Part shown: piece by piece, positions 47,740 to 57,973 of the stretch | How the letters are laid out: every line of letters begins with the position of its first letter | How positions within the stretch are numbered: the first letter of the stretch is position 1 | Source of the DNA: an uncultured Microbacterium sp. | GTDB lineage: Bacteria > Actinomycetota > Actinomycetes > Actinomycetales > Microbacteriaceae | Direction: 5' to 3' | Assembly (NCBI RefSeq): GCF_945952435.1 | Contig: NZ_CAMFHZ010000001.1 | Span: 124,001 to 188,000 of the forward strand | DNA: 64,000 nucleotides | Notes under the pieces: model-generated | Database searches by the model: none | What the model saw: only the letters and a program-made list of their open reading frames with translations | Told to the model about the DNA's origin: nothing | Translations under genes and position numbers: made by a program

Positions 47740-49119
47740 TCATGCCCCTGCGGAGGAGGGGTGGGCCGCGAGGACCTCTGCGACGACGTCGAGTCCTTCG
47801 TTCAGGAGCTCGTCGCCGATCGTCAGCGGCGGGAGGAAGCGGATCACGTTGCCGAACGTCCCGCAGGTCAGGACGATGACGCCCTTCGCGATGGCCGCCT
47901 TCGCGACCGCGCCCGTGAGGGCCGCGTCCGGGGCGCCCGTCGCCGGATCCACGAACTCGGCGGCGATCATCGCCCCGTGTCCGCGGATGTCGCCCAGGCG
48001 GGGGTCGGAGGCCTGGATCTCGGTCAGGCGGCGCTTCAGCAGCGTGCCGATCTCGCCGGCGCGCTCGACGAGCCCGTCGTTCTCGTAGGCGTCGATGGCC
48101 GCGAGGGCCGCGGCGCAGGCGACGGGGTTGCCCCCGTACGTGCCGCCGAGGCCGCCCGAGTGCGAGGCGTCCATGATCTCGGCGCGGCCCGTGACCGCGG
48201 CGAGCGGCATGCCGCCGGCGATGCCCTTGGCCGTGGTGATCAGGTCGGGCTCGATGCCGAAGATCTCGCTCGCGAACATCGCACCGGTGCGACCGAAACC
48301 GGTCTGCACCTCGTCGGCGATGAAGACGACGCCGTTCGCGCGGCACCAGTCGACGATCGCGGGGAGGTAGCCGTCGGCGGGGACGATGAAGCCGCCCTCG
48401 CCCTGGATCGGCTCGATGATGACCGCGGCGAGGTTGTCGGCGCCGATCTGCTTCTCGAGCTGGAGGATCGTGCGCGCGGCCGCCTCGGCGCCGGAGAGAC
48501 CGTCGCGGAACGGGTAGGACGCCTGGGCGCGGTAGACCTCGGGGGCGAAGGGGCCGAAGCCGCTCTTGTACGGCATCGCCTTGGCGGTGAGCGCCATGGT
48601 CAGGTTGGTGCGGCCGTGGTAGCCGTGGTCGAACGCGACGACGGCCTGACGGCCGGTGTGCTTGCGGGCGATCTTGATCGCGTTCTCGACCGCCTCGGCG
48701 CCCGAGTTGAACAGGGCGCTCTTCTTGGCGAAGTCGCCGGGGGTCAGCCGGTTCAGCGCCTCCGCGACCTCGACGTACGACTCGTACGGGGAGATCATGA
48801 AGCAGGTGTGGGTGAACTGCGCGGCCTGCGCGGCGATGGCTGCGGCGACCTTGGGGTGCGCGTTGCCGACCGTGGTCACGGCGATGCCGGATCCGAGGTC
48901 GATGAGCGAGTTGCCGTCGGCGTCCACGACGACGCCGCCGCCCGCGGCCACGGCCGCGACGGGGACGGTGTGGCCGACGCCGGCCGCCACCGACTCCGCC
49001 TTGCGGGCGAGGATCTCGGCCGAGCGCGGACCGGGCAGCGCCGTGACGAGGCGTCGCTCCTGCGGGAGCGAGGGGCCGCCGAGGGGAAGCGTCTCTACCT
49101 GTGCGTCGATGGTGGTCAT
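47740..49119 (-). CDS. gabT: 4-aminobutyrate aminotransferase
   Basis: PLP enzyme transferring the amino group of GABA to 2-oxoglutarate to give succinic semialdehyde. The 459-residue class-III aminotransferase shows SALFNSGAEAVENAIKIARK, IIEPIQGEGGFIVPADGYLP, FIADEVQTGFGRTGAMFASE and the PLP Lys in LITTAKGIAGGMPLAAV. It is the first gene of the putrescine/GABA cluster and is divergent from a PucR-type regulator (102-bp gap). A stem-loop after it suggests partial separation from puo. Confidence 0.96.
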   Translation of the reverse strand: MTTIDAQVETLPLGGPSLPQERRLVTALPGPRSAEILARKAESVAAGVGHTVPVAAVAAGGGVVVDADGNSLIDLGSGIAVTTVGNAHPKVAAAIAAQAAQFTHTCFMISPYESYVEVAEALNRLTPGDFAKKSALFNSGAEAVENAIKIARKHTGRQAVVAFDHGYHGRTNLTMALTAKAMPYKSGFGPFAPEVYRAQASYPFRDGLSGAEAAARTILQLEKQIGADNLAAVIIEPIQGEGGFIVPADGYLPAIVDWCRANGVVFIADEVQTGFGRTGAMFASEIFGIEPDLITTAKGIAGGMPLAAVTGRAEIMDASHSGGLGGTYGGNPVACAAALAAIDAYENDGLVERAGEIGTLLKRRLTEIQASDPRLGDIRGHGAMIAAEFVDPATGAPDAALTGAVAKAAIAKGVIVLTCGTFGNVIRFLPPLTIGDELLNEGLDVVAEVLAAHPSSAGA

Positions 49120-49221
49120 GGCGTCGAGATTACGGCGGCGAGAGCCGGGATTCATTCGCCGGCCCGTACAATACAGGGAAGGATTTCGCCGATACGGCCA
49201 GGACGAGAAGAGAGTGCCCCG

Positions 49222-50715
49222 ATGGATCAGGATCCCACGCTGCGCACGCTCCTGGGGCGCCGCGATCTGCACCTCTCCCTCGTCGGCGCCGAGACCGCGC
49301 TGCCGCAGGGCGCCCTCGATCGCCCGCTGCGCTGGGTGCACAACTCCGACCTCACCGATCCCACGCCGTTCCTCGTCGACGAGCTGGCGCTGCTGACCAC
49401 GGGGACCCAGTTCGTGGACGGCGATGCGCGCGGCACCGACGCGTATGTGCGCCGACTCGTGGACCGGGGCGTGGTCGCGCTCGGCTTCGGCACCGACGTG
49501 CACCGCAGCGGGATCCCCGGCGAGCTCGCCTCCGCCTGCGCGCGCGAAGCGCTGCCCCTGTTCGAGGTCCCCTACGGCACCCCGTTCCTCGCCGTCGCGC
49601 GGGCGCACGCCGAGGCGATCGCCGCGCAGGCCTATGCGCGGCGCACGTGGGCGCTCGAGACCCAGCGCGCCCTCTCCGTCGCAGCACTGCGCCCGAGAGG
49701 ACTCGAGTCCACCCTCACCGAGCTCTCGCGTCGGCTGAGCAGCCCCGTCGCGATGTACGACGCGGCGGGGCAGCTCGTGCACGAGCATCCCGCGGGGAGC
49801 GCCTCGGGCGACGTGGAGGAGGCCGCCGGCGACCTCCTCGCGCGCGGCGGATCCGCCAACCGGGTCGTCGAAGGCCCCTCCGGCGCCCACACGCTGCTCA
49901 CCGTCGGGCGCGCGGGTCACCTGCGCGGCGTGATCTCGATCGGAACAGGCTCGCTCGATCCCGAGACGCGCGCGGTCGTCACGTCCGTGATCGCGATGGC
50001 GGGGCTTTCGCTCGAACAGAGCGAGCAGCTCGCCCGCAGCAGACGGCGCCTGCATCGACAGCTGCTGTCCTCCCTGCTCACCGACGATCCCGCGCTCGCG
50101 CGGCGGGTGCTCGGGGCGCTCCCCCCGGCTCCCGTGGTCGTGGCGATCGCGGCGGGCGAGCGGGAGGGCGCCGTCGCGGAGTGGTGGGAGCGGCGTCGGG
50201 GGGACGGCGCCCCCGCGGTTTTCCTGGCGGACTCCGAGGACGGCACCGTCCTCTGCCTGTCCGCCGCGGAGGCCGGCGTGCTGGACGACCTCTCGGCGCA
50301 GGTCGGCGTGGCCGTCGGGGTGTCGGCGCCCGAGGAGTACGCGGGGTTCTCGCGCGCGCACGCGCAGGCCCTGACCGCCCTGCGTCGCGCCGGATCGGGG
50401 ATCGCCCGCTACGCCGACACCGCCGAGTCGAGCGTCCTGGCCGCCTTCGCGACGGACGAGGCGCGGCTGATCGCCGAGTCCCGCCTCGCCCCGCTACGCC
50501 GCCACGACGCCCGCGACCACGCCGAATTGGAGCGCTCGCTGCGCGTCTGGCTCGAGCACGACACCCGCCTCGAGCCGGCCTCGGCCGCCCTGGGCGTGCA
50601 TCGACACACCCTGCGGACCAGGATCGCTCAGGCCGCCGCGATCCTGGGCACCGATCTCGGGTCCTTCCCGGCACGCGCCGAGCTGTGGGCCGCGCTGCGC
50701 ACCGCCGGGGACTGA
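49222..50715 (+). CDS. PucR-family regulator, probably of the putrescine/GABA cluster
   Basis: A 497-residue PucR-type protein. The N-terminal PucR domain (LRTLLGRRDLHLSLVGAETA, LRWVHNSDLTDPTPFL) is followed by a long ligand-sensing middle region, and the C-terminal CdaR-like helix-turn-helix reads LRVWLEHDTRLEPASAALGV followed by HRHTLRTRIAQAA. It is divergent from gabT. A PucR-type GabR regulating gabTDP has been described in Corynebacterium, so control of GABA use is the best guess. In the gap, TACAAT at 49167-49172 could be a -10 element for this gene. Confidence 0.9.
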   Translation: MDQDPTLRTLLGRRDLHLSLVGAETALPQGALDRPLRWVHNSDLTDPTPFLVDELALLTTGTQFVDGDARGTDAYVRRLVDRGVVALGFGTDVHRSGIPGELASACAREALPLFEVPYGTPFLAVARAHAEAIAAQAYARRTWALETQRALSVAALRPRGLESTLTELSRRLSSPVAMYDAAGQLVHEHPAGSASGDVEEAAGDLLARGGSANRVVEGPSGAHTLLTVGRAGHLRGVISIGTGSLDPETRAVVTSVIAMAGLSLEQSEQLARSRRRLHRQLLSSLLTDDPALARRVLGALPPAPVVVAIAAGEREGAVAEWWERRRGDGAPAVFLADSEDGTVLCLSAAEAGVLDDLSAQVGVAVGVSAPEEYAGFSRAHAQALTALRRAGSGIARYADTAESSVLAAFATDEARLIAESRLAPLRRHDARDHAELERSLRVWLEHDTRLEPASAALGVHRHTLRTRIAQAAAILGTDLGSFPARAELWAALRTAGD

Positions 50716-50736
50716 AGGGACTAAAGGGGGCCGTCC

Positions 50737-51435
50737 TCAGACGCGCAGCGCGGCCAGCATCTCGGCCGCGGTCCCGTGGAAGATCGGGCCGTGTCCGACG
50801 ACGATCGCGCGCTCGGGCAGGTCCCTCAGACGCTCCAGGCTGTGCGGCGTCCGGGCCGGATCGTCGGTGAACGGGCCGAGCTGCATCGCGGTCGAGCCGT
50901 TGAGCACGTGACGGGTGGTGATGGCGTCTCCGACGAAGATCGCGTCGACCGCGGGGATCCGGATCGCGACGGAGCCGGGCGAGTGCCCGGGCAGCCCGAT
51001 GATCTGCGGGGACCCGGGGAGGGCGAGCACCTCGCCGTCGCGCACCGTGCGGACCTCTCCGAGGTGCACGGTGCGCAGCGCACCACGGCGGATCGCCCCG
51101 CCGAGGAATCGCAGCGCCGGCCAGAGCCTCCAACGGCCCCCCGGAGCCGGGGGCGTCTTCGCACCGCGAGCGCGTGCCGCGTCGGCCTCGTGCACGAAGG
51201 TCGGCACGCCGTAGTCAGTGCGCAGCCACTCCGCGACGCCGATGTGATCGCTGTCCCCGTGCGTCAGCACGATGCCGCGGATGTCCTCGACCGAGCGTCC
51301 CGCGTCGGCGAGGGCGCGTCGCAGGATCCGGCGGTCGCCGGGGAGGCCCGCGTCGATGAGTGTGACGCCCTCGTCGGTGACGACGGCGTGCATCGCGACG
51401 ATGTCGTCGCCGATCCGGAGAAGCTGTGCGTTCAT
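50737..51435 (-). CDS. MBL-fold hydrolase
   Basis: A 232-residue metallo-beta-lactamase-fold protein with the full metal motif VLTHGDSDHIG (HxxSDH variant of HxHxDH), the His in LPGHSPGS, the bridging Asp in FVGDAITTRH and the final His in VVGHGPIFHG. Resembles glyoxalase II/lactonase-like members; substrate unknown. It is divergent from a TetR gene with a 66-bp shared control region, which suggests regulation by that protein. It is convergent with the PucR gene. Confidence 0.88.
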   Translation of the reverse strand: MNAQLLRIGDDIVAMHAVVTDEGVTLIDAGLPGDRRILRRALADAGRSVEDIRGIVLTHGDSDHIGVAEWLRTDYGVPTFVHEADAARARGAKTPPAPGGRWRLWPALRFLGGAIRRGALRTVHLGEVRTVRDGEVLALPGSPQIIGLPGHSPGSVAIRIPAVDAIFVGDAITTRHVLNGSTAMQLGPFTDDPARTPHSLERLRDLPERAIVVGHGPIFHGTAAEMLAALRV

Positions 51436-51436
51436 G

Positions 51437-51466
51437 ATGGCTACGATACGTAGCTATCATGGCTAC
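51437..51466. promoter_or_regulatory. Operator candidate between the MBL hydrolase and TetR genes
   Basis: ATGGCTAC occurs at 51437-51444 and again at 51459-51466, 22 bp apart (two helical turns). Between them are TACG-ATA-CGTA and TAGCTA palindromes; GGCTA and TAGCC form a further pair at 51461-51477. Confidence 0.45.
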
Positions 51467-51501
51467 TGTCAATAGCCTTAGAATCGTGCGAGGAGGATCC
51501 C

Positions 51502-52077
51502 ATGCCCGCACCGCAGCGCGTCACGACGTCCGCGCTCACCGACGCCGCCCGCGCCCTCGCCGAGCGCGAGGGCGTCGACGCGGTCACCATCAGCGCCGTG
51601 GCCGCGGCTGTGGGCGTGCGCGCGCCGAGCCTCTACAAGCACGTGGCCCACCGCCACGATCTGCTCCGCCTCGTCGCCGACGCCGCCGCGCGGGACCTGG
51701 GCGAGGACGTCGCCCGCCGCGTCGGGACGTCGCAAGATCCGGCCACCGTGCTCTCCGCGATCGCGGTCGCGGTCCGCGCCTTCAGCACCCGCTCCCCGCG
51801 CACGGCCGCCCTGCTCTTCGCCGCCCCCTCCGCCGAGGCAGGGCCGAGCCCGTCCGGCATGGAGCCCCTCGTCCAGACGATGCTCGACGCCGTCCGCCGC
51901 GCGGTGCCGGGCGACCCTCTGCCCGCCGCGCGCACCCTGACCGCCTGGGTCTACGGCTTCTGCACGATGGAGCAGGCCGGCGCGTTCCAGCTCGGGGGCA
52001 GCGTCGACGAGGCATTCGCGTTCGGGCTCCGCGTGCTCGTCGGCGCGCTCACGGATCCGCGTCCCGACGCCGCATGA
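51502..52077 (+). CDS. TetR-family transcriptional regulator
   Basis: A 191-residue TetR protein with the helix-turn-helix ARALAEREGVDAVTISAVAA followed by VGVRAPSLYKHVAHRHDLLR (residues about 15-58) and a TetR_C-type C-terminus (MLDAVRRAVPGDPLPAARTL, AWVYGFCTMEQAGAFQLGG) related to the WHG-domain group. GAGGAGG lies before ATG 51502. It is divergent from the MBL hydrolase, its likely target. The 122 bp after it, before ramB ends, show nothing recognisable. Confidence 0.9.
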   Translation: MPAPQRVTTSALTDAARALAEREGVDAVTISAVAAAVGVRAPSLYKHVAHRHDLLRLVADAAARDLGEDVARRVGTSQDPATVLSAIAVAVRAFSTRSPRTAALLFAAPSAEAGPSPSGMEPLVQTMLDAVRRAVPGDPLPAARTLTAWVYGFCTMEQAGAFQLGGSVDEAFAFGLRVLVGALTDPRPDAA

Positions 52078-52199
52078 CATCCCGACGGCGTGCCGCGCGG
52101 ATCCCGCCCAGGCAGTGAGGATCCGAGGCGCGCGCGGGATCAGGACGCCCGCGACGCGGCCCGCCCTCCCGTCCGTCCCCGGCATGCCCCGGGGCGCGC

Positions 52200-53636
52200 T
52201 CACACCGGGGCGTGCGCCTCGAGGAACTCGTACACGTCGGTCGTGTCGACGCCCGGGAACGCCCCGGTCGGCAGCGTCGCGAGCAGCGTGCGCGGAGTGC
52301 GCACGTTCGGCCAGGACTGCTCCCGCCACCGCGCCTCGAGCTCGGCGGGTGCACGCCGGCAGCAGACCTCGACCGAGTGCTTCGAGACACCGCGGTTGGG
52401 CGTGTCGCGCCCGATGAACCACTTCGTGTCGTCGAAGCGCACGCCCACGCTCACCGAGTGCAGGCCCTCGCTCGACGGCTCCACGCGCGCGGTGCACCAG
52501 TACGTGCCGTTGCCGGTGTCGGTGTACTGGTAGTACGGGTTGAACCGGTCCTCCTCCTCGAAGACGACGCGGCTCGTCCATTTACGGCAGCACATCTGCC
52601 CCTCGATCGAGCCCAGCCTGTCCGTCGGGAAGTTCACGTCGTCGTTCTCGTAGGCCTTCGTGATCGTCCCCGACTCGTGCACCTTGAGGAAATGCACCGG
52701 GATGTCGAGGTGCCGGGTGGCGAGGTTCGTGAACCGGTGCGCGGCGGTCTCGTAGGAGACCGAGTAGGCGTCGCGGAGGTCCTCGATCGAGATCGCACGG
52801 CGCTCCTTCGCGTCCCGCAGCACGGGCACGAGGTGCTCCTCCGGCATGAGCAGGGCGCCCGTGAGATAGTTCGTCTCCACGCGCTGGCGCAGGAACTCGG
52901 CGTAACTGCGCGGCTCCGCATGCCCGAGGATCCGGCTCGACAGCGCCTGCAGCACCGCGGTCCGCGCATCCCCCTTCCCCGGCACCCTGCTCGACAGGTA
53001 CAGCCGCCCGTGCGCGAGGTCCGCCACGCTGCGGGTCGACTGGGGCAGGTCGGGCGCGTAGTGCAGGGTGAATCCGAGGTGCGCGGCGATGTCGCTCGCC
53101 GTGCGCTGCGTGAGCGGACCCCCGGGGTGGCGGACCGCGGCGAGGATCTCGGCCGCCTTCGTCTCGAGATCGGCGAAGTGGTTGTCCTGACGCCGCATGA
53201 GGTCGCGCAGCTCGACGTTCGCGCGACGCGCCTCCTCCGGCGTCGCGGCGCGTTCGTCGCGGAGCCGGTCGATCTCGCCGTGCAGTGCGAGCAGGGCCCT
53301 GAGCGCCTCGTCCGGCACGGTCTTGGCGATGCGGAAGGGGGAGATCCCCAGCGCCTGGAACGTCTGCCCCTTCATCGCACGCTCGACCGCGATCTCCATC
53401 CCCGCGCGCTCGTCGAGCGGTTCTGAGGCGAGGATCCGGTCGATCGTGGTGTCCAGCGCCCGCGCGATCGCCTGAAGCTGAGTGAGCCTGGGCTCGCGCT
53501 TGCCCGTCTCGATCATCGACAACTGGCTCGGGGCCCGGCCGATCGCCGCCGCGAGCTCCTCGAGGGTCCTCCCCCGCGCGGTGCGCAGCTGCCGGATGCG
53601 GCGTCCGATCGTGAGGGCATCGGCCTCGTCGCTCAT
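52200..53636 (-). CDS. ramB: XRE/RamB-type regulator of acetate and glyoxylate metabolism
   Basis: A 478-residue regulator. Residues about 10-65 form an XRE helix-turn-helix (IRQLRTARGRTLEELAAAIG followed by RAPSQLSMIETGKREPRLTQ). The middle resembles an IrrE/ImmA-type domain (SYAEFLRQRVETNYLTGALL) without an HExxH site, and the C-terminus is DUF2083-like with Cys pairs in GQMCCRKW and EVCCRRAP. It is divergent from aceB-aceA. RamB of Corynebacterium represses the glyoxylate genes on glucose, which fits the arrangement. The start is ATG 53636 (MSDEADALTIGRRI). Confidence 0.93.
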   Translation of the reverse strand: MSDEADALTIGRRIRQLRTARGRTLEELAAAIGRAPSQLSMIETGKREPRLTQLQAIARALDTTIDRILASEPLDERAGMEIAVERAMKGQTFQALGISPFRIAKTVPDEALRALLALHGEIDRLRDERAATPEEARRANVELRDLMRRQDNHFADLETKAAEILAAVRHPGGPLTQRTASDIAAHLGFTLHYAPDLPQSTRSVADLAHGRLYLSSRVPGKGDARTAVLQALSSRILGHAEPRSYAEFLRQRVETNYLTGALLMPEEHLVPVLRDAKERRAISIEDLRDAYSVSYETAAHRFTNLATRHLDIPVHFLKVHESGTITKAYENDDVNFPTDRLGSIEGQMCCRKWTSRVVFEEEDRFNPYYQYTDTGNGTYWCTARVEPSSEGLHSVSVGVRFDDTKWFIGRDTPNRGVSKHSVEVCCRRAPAELEARWREQSWPNVRTPRTLLATLPTGAFPGVDTTDVYEFLEAHAPV

Positions 53637-53763
53637 GCGGATCTCCTTGGTCTCGAACGTGGTCGGCGGGCGCGGAGGGGACGACGCACGGCACGCGACC
53701 CCGCGTGGAGGTGATTCTGTCACGAAAAGAGAAATACGAGAAAACTTCTGTGCGGATTTGGTC

Positions 53764-53784
53764 AGTTCACGCCGTGAAGTTCAC
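53764..53784. promoter_or_regulatory. ramB-aceB control region with palindrome and direct repeat
   Basis: AGTTCAC at 53764-53770 recurs at 53778-53784, and TTCACG-C-CGTGAA (53766-53778) is a perfect 6+1+6 palindrome. The surrounding DNA (53718-53760) is unusually A-rich and includes GAGAAAACTTCTG, loosely like a RamB site. Confidence 0.45.
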
Positions 53785-53851
53785 ACAGAGTGGTGTCACA
53801 CCCACCGGTCGACACCGCAGACCGGCCGACATCTCACGGAGGAGACAGATC

Positions 53852-55522
<1,671 letters not shown>

Positions 55523-55577
55523 TCCTCCCGGATCCCGTGACCGACCCCCCGCACATCCCCGAAACGAAGGACAGGAC

Positions 55578-57173
55578 ATGACCCGCTACCAGGACGACAT
55601 CGACGACATCCAGGCGCTGAAGGACGAGCACGGTTCCCCGTGGAAGGCCATCGACCCCGAGGCCGCGGCCCGCATGCGCGCGCAGAACCGCTTCCGCACC
55701 GGACTCGAGATCGCGCAGTACACCGCCGACATCATGCGCCGCGACATGGCGGAGTACGACGGCGACTCGTCGCTCTACACCCAGTCGCTCGGCGTCTGGC
55801 ACGGCTTCATCGGGCAGCAGAAGCTCATCTCGATCAAGAAGCACCTCAAGTCGACGAACAAGCGCTATCTCTACCTCTCCGGGTGGATGGTCGCCGCGCT
55901 CCGCTCCGAGTTCGGGCCGCTGCCCGACCAGTCGATGCACGAGAAGACCGCGGTGCCCGCGCTCATCGAAGAGCTCTACACGTTCCTGCGCCAGGCGGAC
56001 GCGCGCGAGCTCGACCTCCTCTTCACCCAGCTCGACGCGGCCCGCGCGGCCGGCGACGAGACCGGTGCCGAGTTCATCCAGTCGCAGATCGACGACTACG
56101 AGACCCACGTCGTGCCGATCATCGCAGACATCGACGCCGGCTTCGGCAACCCGGAGGCGACGTACCTGCTGGCCAAGAAGATGATCGAGGCGGGCGCCTG
56201 CGCGATCCAGATCGAGAACCAGGTCTCGGACGAGAAGCAGTGCGGACACCAGGACGGCAAGGTCACCGTGCCGCACGAGGACTTCATCGCGAAGCTCAAC
56301 GCCGTCCGCTACGCCTTCCTCGAGCTCGGCATCGACAACGGGATCATCGTCGCGCGCACCGACTCGCTCGGCGCGGGGCTGACGCAGAAGCTCGCGGTCA
56401 CGCAGGAGCCGGGGGATCTGGGCGACCAGTACAACTCCTTCCTCGACGCCGAGGAGATCGCGGAGGGCGACCTCCGCAACGGCGACGTCGTCATCACCCG
56501 CGACGGCACCCTGGTGCGCCCGAAGCGCCTGGCCAGCAACCTCTACCGGTTCCGTCCCGGCACGGGCGAGGACCGCTGCGTGCTCGACTGCATCACCTCG
56601 CTCCAGAACGGTGCGGACCTGCTGTGGATCGAGACCGAGAAGCCGCACGTCGAGCAGATCGCCGGCATGGTGGACCGGATCCGCGAGGTGATCCCGAACG
56701 CGAAGCTGGTCTACAACAACAGCCCCTCGTTCAACTGGACGCTGAACTTCCGCCAGCAGGCGTACGACGCGCTCGCCGAGCAGGGTCAGGACGTCTCGGC
56801 GTACGACCGCGGTGCGCTGATGAGCGCGGAGTACGACGACACGGAGCTCGCGCGGCTCGCCGACGAGAAGATCCGTACGTTCCAGCGGGACGGATCGGCT
56901 CGCGCCGGGATCTTCCACCACCTCATCACCCTGCCGACCTATCACACGGCCGCGCTGTCGACCGACGACCTGGCGAAGGGCTACTTCGGCGACGAGGGCA
57001 TGCTCGCCTACGTCAAGGGCGTGCAGCGCCGGGAGATCCGCGGCGGCATCGCGACCGTGAAGCACCAGAACATGGCGGGCTCGGACATCGGCGACAACCA
57101 CAAGGAGTACTTCGCCGGAGACGCCGCGCTCAAGGCCGGCGGTCAGCACAACACGATGAACCAGTTCAGCTGA
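55578..57173 (+). CDS. aceA: Isocitrate lyase (long, about 530-residue type)
   Basis: Splits isocitrate to succinate and glyoxylate. The catalytic loop is seen as VSDEKQCGHQDGKVTVPHED, with the Cys-Gly-His signature, and IIADIDAGFGNPEATYLLAK gives the metal-site Asp residues. At 531 residues it belongs to the long class known from Pseudomonas aeruginosa, not the about 430-residue class found in Corynebacterium, although its regulator and neighbour are of the corynebacterial type. AAGGACAGG precedes ATG 55578. Confidence 0.97.
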   Translation: MTRYQDDIDDIQALKDEHGSPWKAIDPEAAARMRAQNRFRTGLEIAQYTADIMRRDMAEYDGDSSLYTQSLGVWHGFIGQQKLISIKKHLKSTNKRYLYLSGWMVAALRSEFGPLPDQSMHEKTAVPALIEELYTFLRQADARELDLLFTQLDAARAAGDETGAEFIQSQIDDYETHVVPIIADIDAGFGNPEATYLLAKKMIEAGACAIQIENQVSDEKQCGHQDGKVTVPHEDFIAKLNAVRYAFLELGIDNGIIVARTDSLGAGLTQKLAVTQEPGDLGDQYNSFLDAEEIAEGDLRNGDVVITRDGTLVRPKRLASNLYRFRPGTGEDRCVLDCITSLQNGADLLWIETEKPHVEQIAGMVDRIREVIPNAKLVYNNSPSFNWTLNFRQQAYDALAEQGQDVSAYDRGALMSAEYDDTELARLADEKIRTFQRDGSARAGIFHHLITLPTYHTAALSTDDLAKGYFGDEGMLAYVKGVQRREIRGGIATVKHQNMAGSDIGDNHKEYFAGDAALKAGGQHNTMNQFS

Positions 57174-57190
57174 CACCCCGCTCCCCTCGC

Positions 57191-57458
57191 CCCCGGGGTC
57201 GTTGAGCGAACTCTCTTCCCCCGGGGGTCGTTGAGCGAGCGAAGCGAGACGAAACGCGGTCCCCTCCCCCGGGGTCGTTGAGCGAGCGAAGCGAGACGAA
57301 ACGCGGTGACCGGACGACCTCGTCGGATCACCGCGTTTCGTCTCCGTCGCGCTTCGCGCGTCGTCGCTCAACGACCCCGGGACCGAACGACTTCGCGCGT
57401 CGTCGCTCAACGACCCCGGTACCGAACGACTTCGCACGTCCTCGCTCAACGACCCCGG
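57191..57458. repeat. Cluster of palindromic repeats after aceA
   Basis: Three forward copies beginning GGGGTCGTTGAGCGA (from about 57194, 57224 and 57271; the last two extend through GCGAAGCGAGACGAAACGCGG) are followed by three inverted copies ending CGCTCAACGACCCCGG (at 57380, 57419 and 57458). The last two are a 39-bp direct repeat (57381-57419 and 57420-57458). The innermost pair forms a long hairpin with an 18-nt loop at 57310-57327. The 307-bp gap between aceA and the RraA-like gene is almost wholly this repeat. Confidence 0.9.
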
Positions 57459-57480
57459 AACCTCTGAAAGGATCCGTCAC

Positions 57481-57945
57481 ATGACCTCCACCGCAGACCT
57501 CTACGACCAGCACGGCGACGCTCTGCAGTCCCTCCCCCTGCCCCTGCGCGACTTCGGCGGGGTCACCGCGTTCGACGGGCCGATCCGCACCGTCCGGTGC
57601 TTCCAGGACAACCAGCTCGTGAAGCAGCTCCTGGCGTCCCCCGGGGACGGATCCGTGCTCGTGATCGACGGATCGGGATCCCTCGGCACCGCGCTCATGG
57701 GCGACCTGATCGCGGCGAGCGCGGTCGAGAACGGTTGGGCCGGTGTCGTGATCCACGGCGCGATCCGCGACAGCACCGCGATCGGGCGGCTGCCGCTCGG
57801 GGTGAAAGCCCTGGGCACGAACCCGCGCAAGAGCGCGAAGGACGGGGTCGGCGAGGTCGATGCGGTGCTGCGCTTCGGCGACGTCGTGTTCCGCCCCGGC
57901 GCCCGGCTGTTCGCGGACGAGGACGGCGTCCTCGTCGAGCGCTGA
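57481..57945 (+). CDS. RraA-like protein
   Basis: A 154-residue RraA-fold protein. Family members include the RNase E inhibitor RraA and HMG/CHA aldolases. The signature GDLIAASAVENGWAGVVIHG followed by AIRDSTAIGRLPLGVKALG is complete and includes the GxxRD segment used for metal and pyruvate binding by the aldolases, so an aldolase or oxaloacetate decarboxylase activity is as possible as RNase control. AAAGGA precedes ATG 57481. The repeat cluster upstream probably ends aceA transcripts. Confidence 0.92.
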   Translation: MTSTADLYDQHGDALQSLPLPLRDFGGVTAFDGPIRTVRCFQDNQLVKQLLASPGDGSVLVIDGSGSLGTALMGDLIAASAVENGWAGVVIHGAIRDSTAIGRLPLGVKALGTNPRKSAKDGVGEVDAVLRFGDVVFRPGARLFADEDGVLVER

Positions 57946-57961
57946 CGACGCCGGGCGCGCC

Positions 57962-57973
57962 TACTCTGGACGT
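57962..57973 (+). promoter_or_regulatory. Leaderless-type -10 box for the kinase-like gene
   Basis: TACTCT, 6-nt gap, ATG 57974. Confidence 0.4.

Noticed and set aside
57191..57458. CRISPR array behind aceA.
   Set aside because: The units are inverted relative to each other, adjacent units have no unique spacers of constant length, and no cas genes are near.
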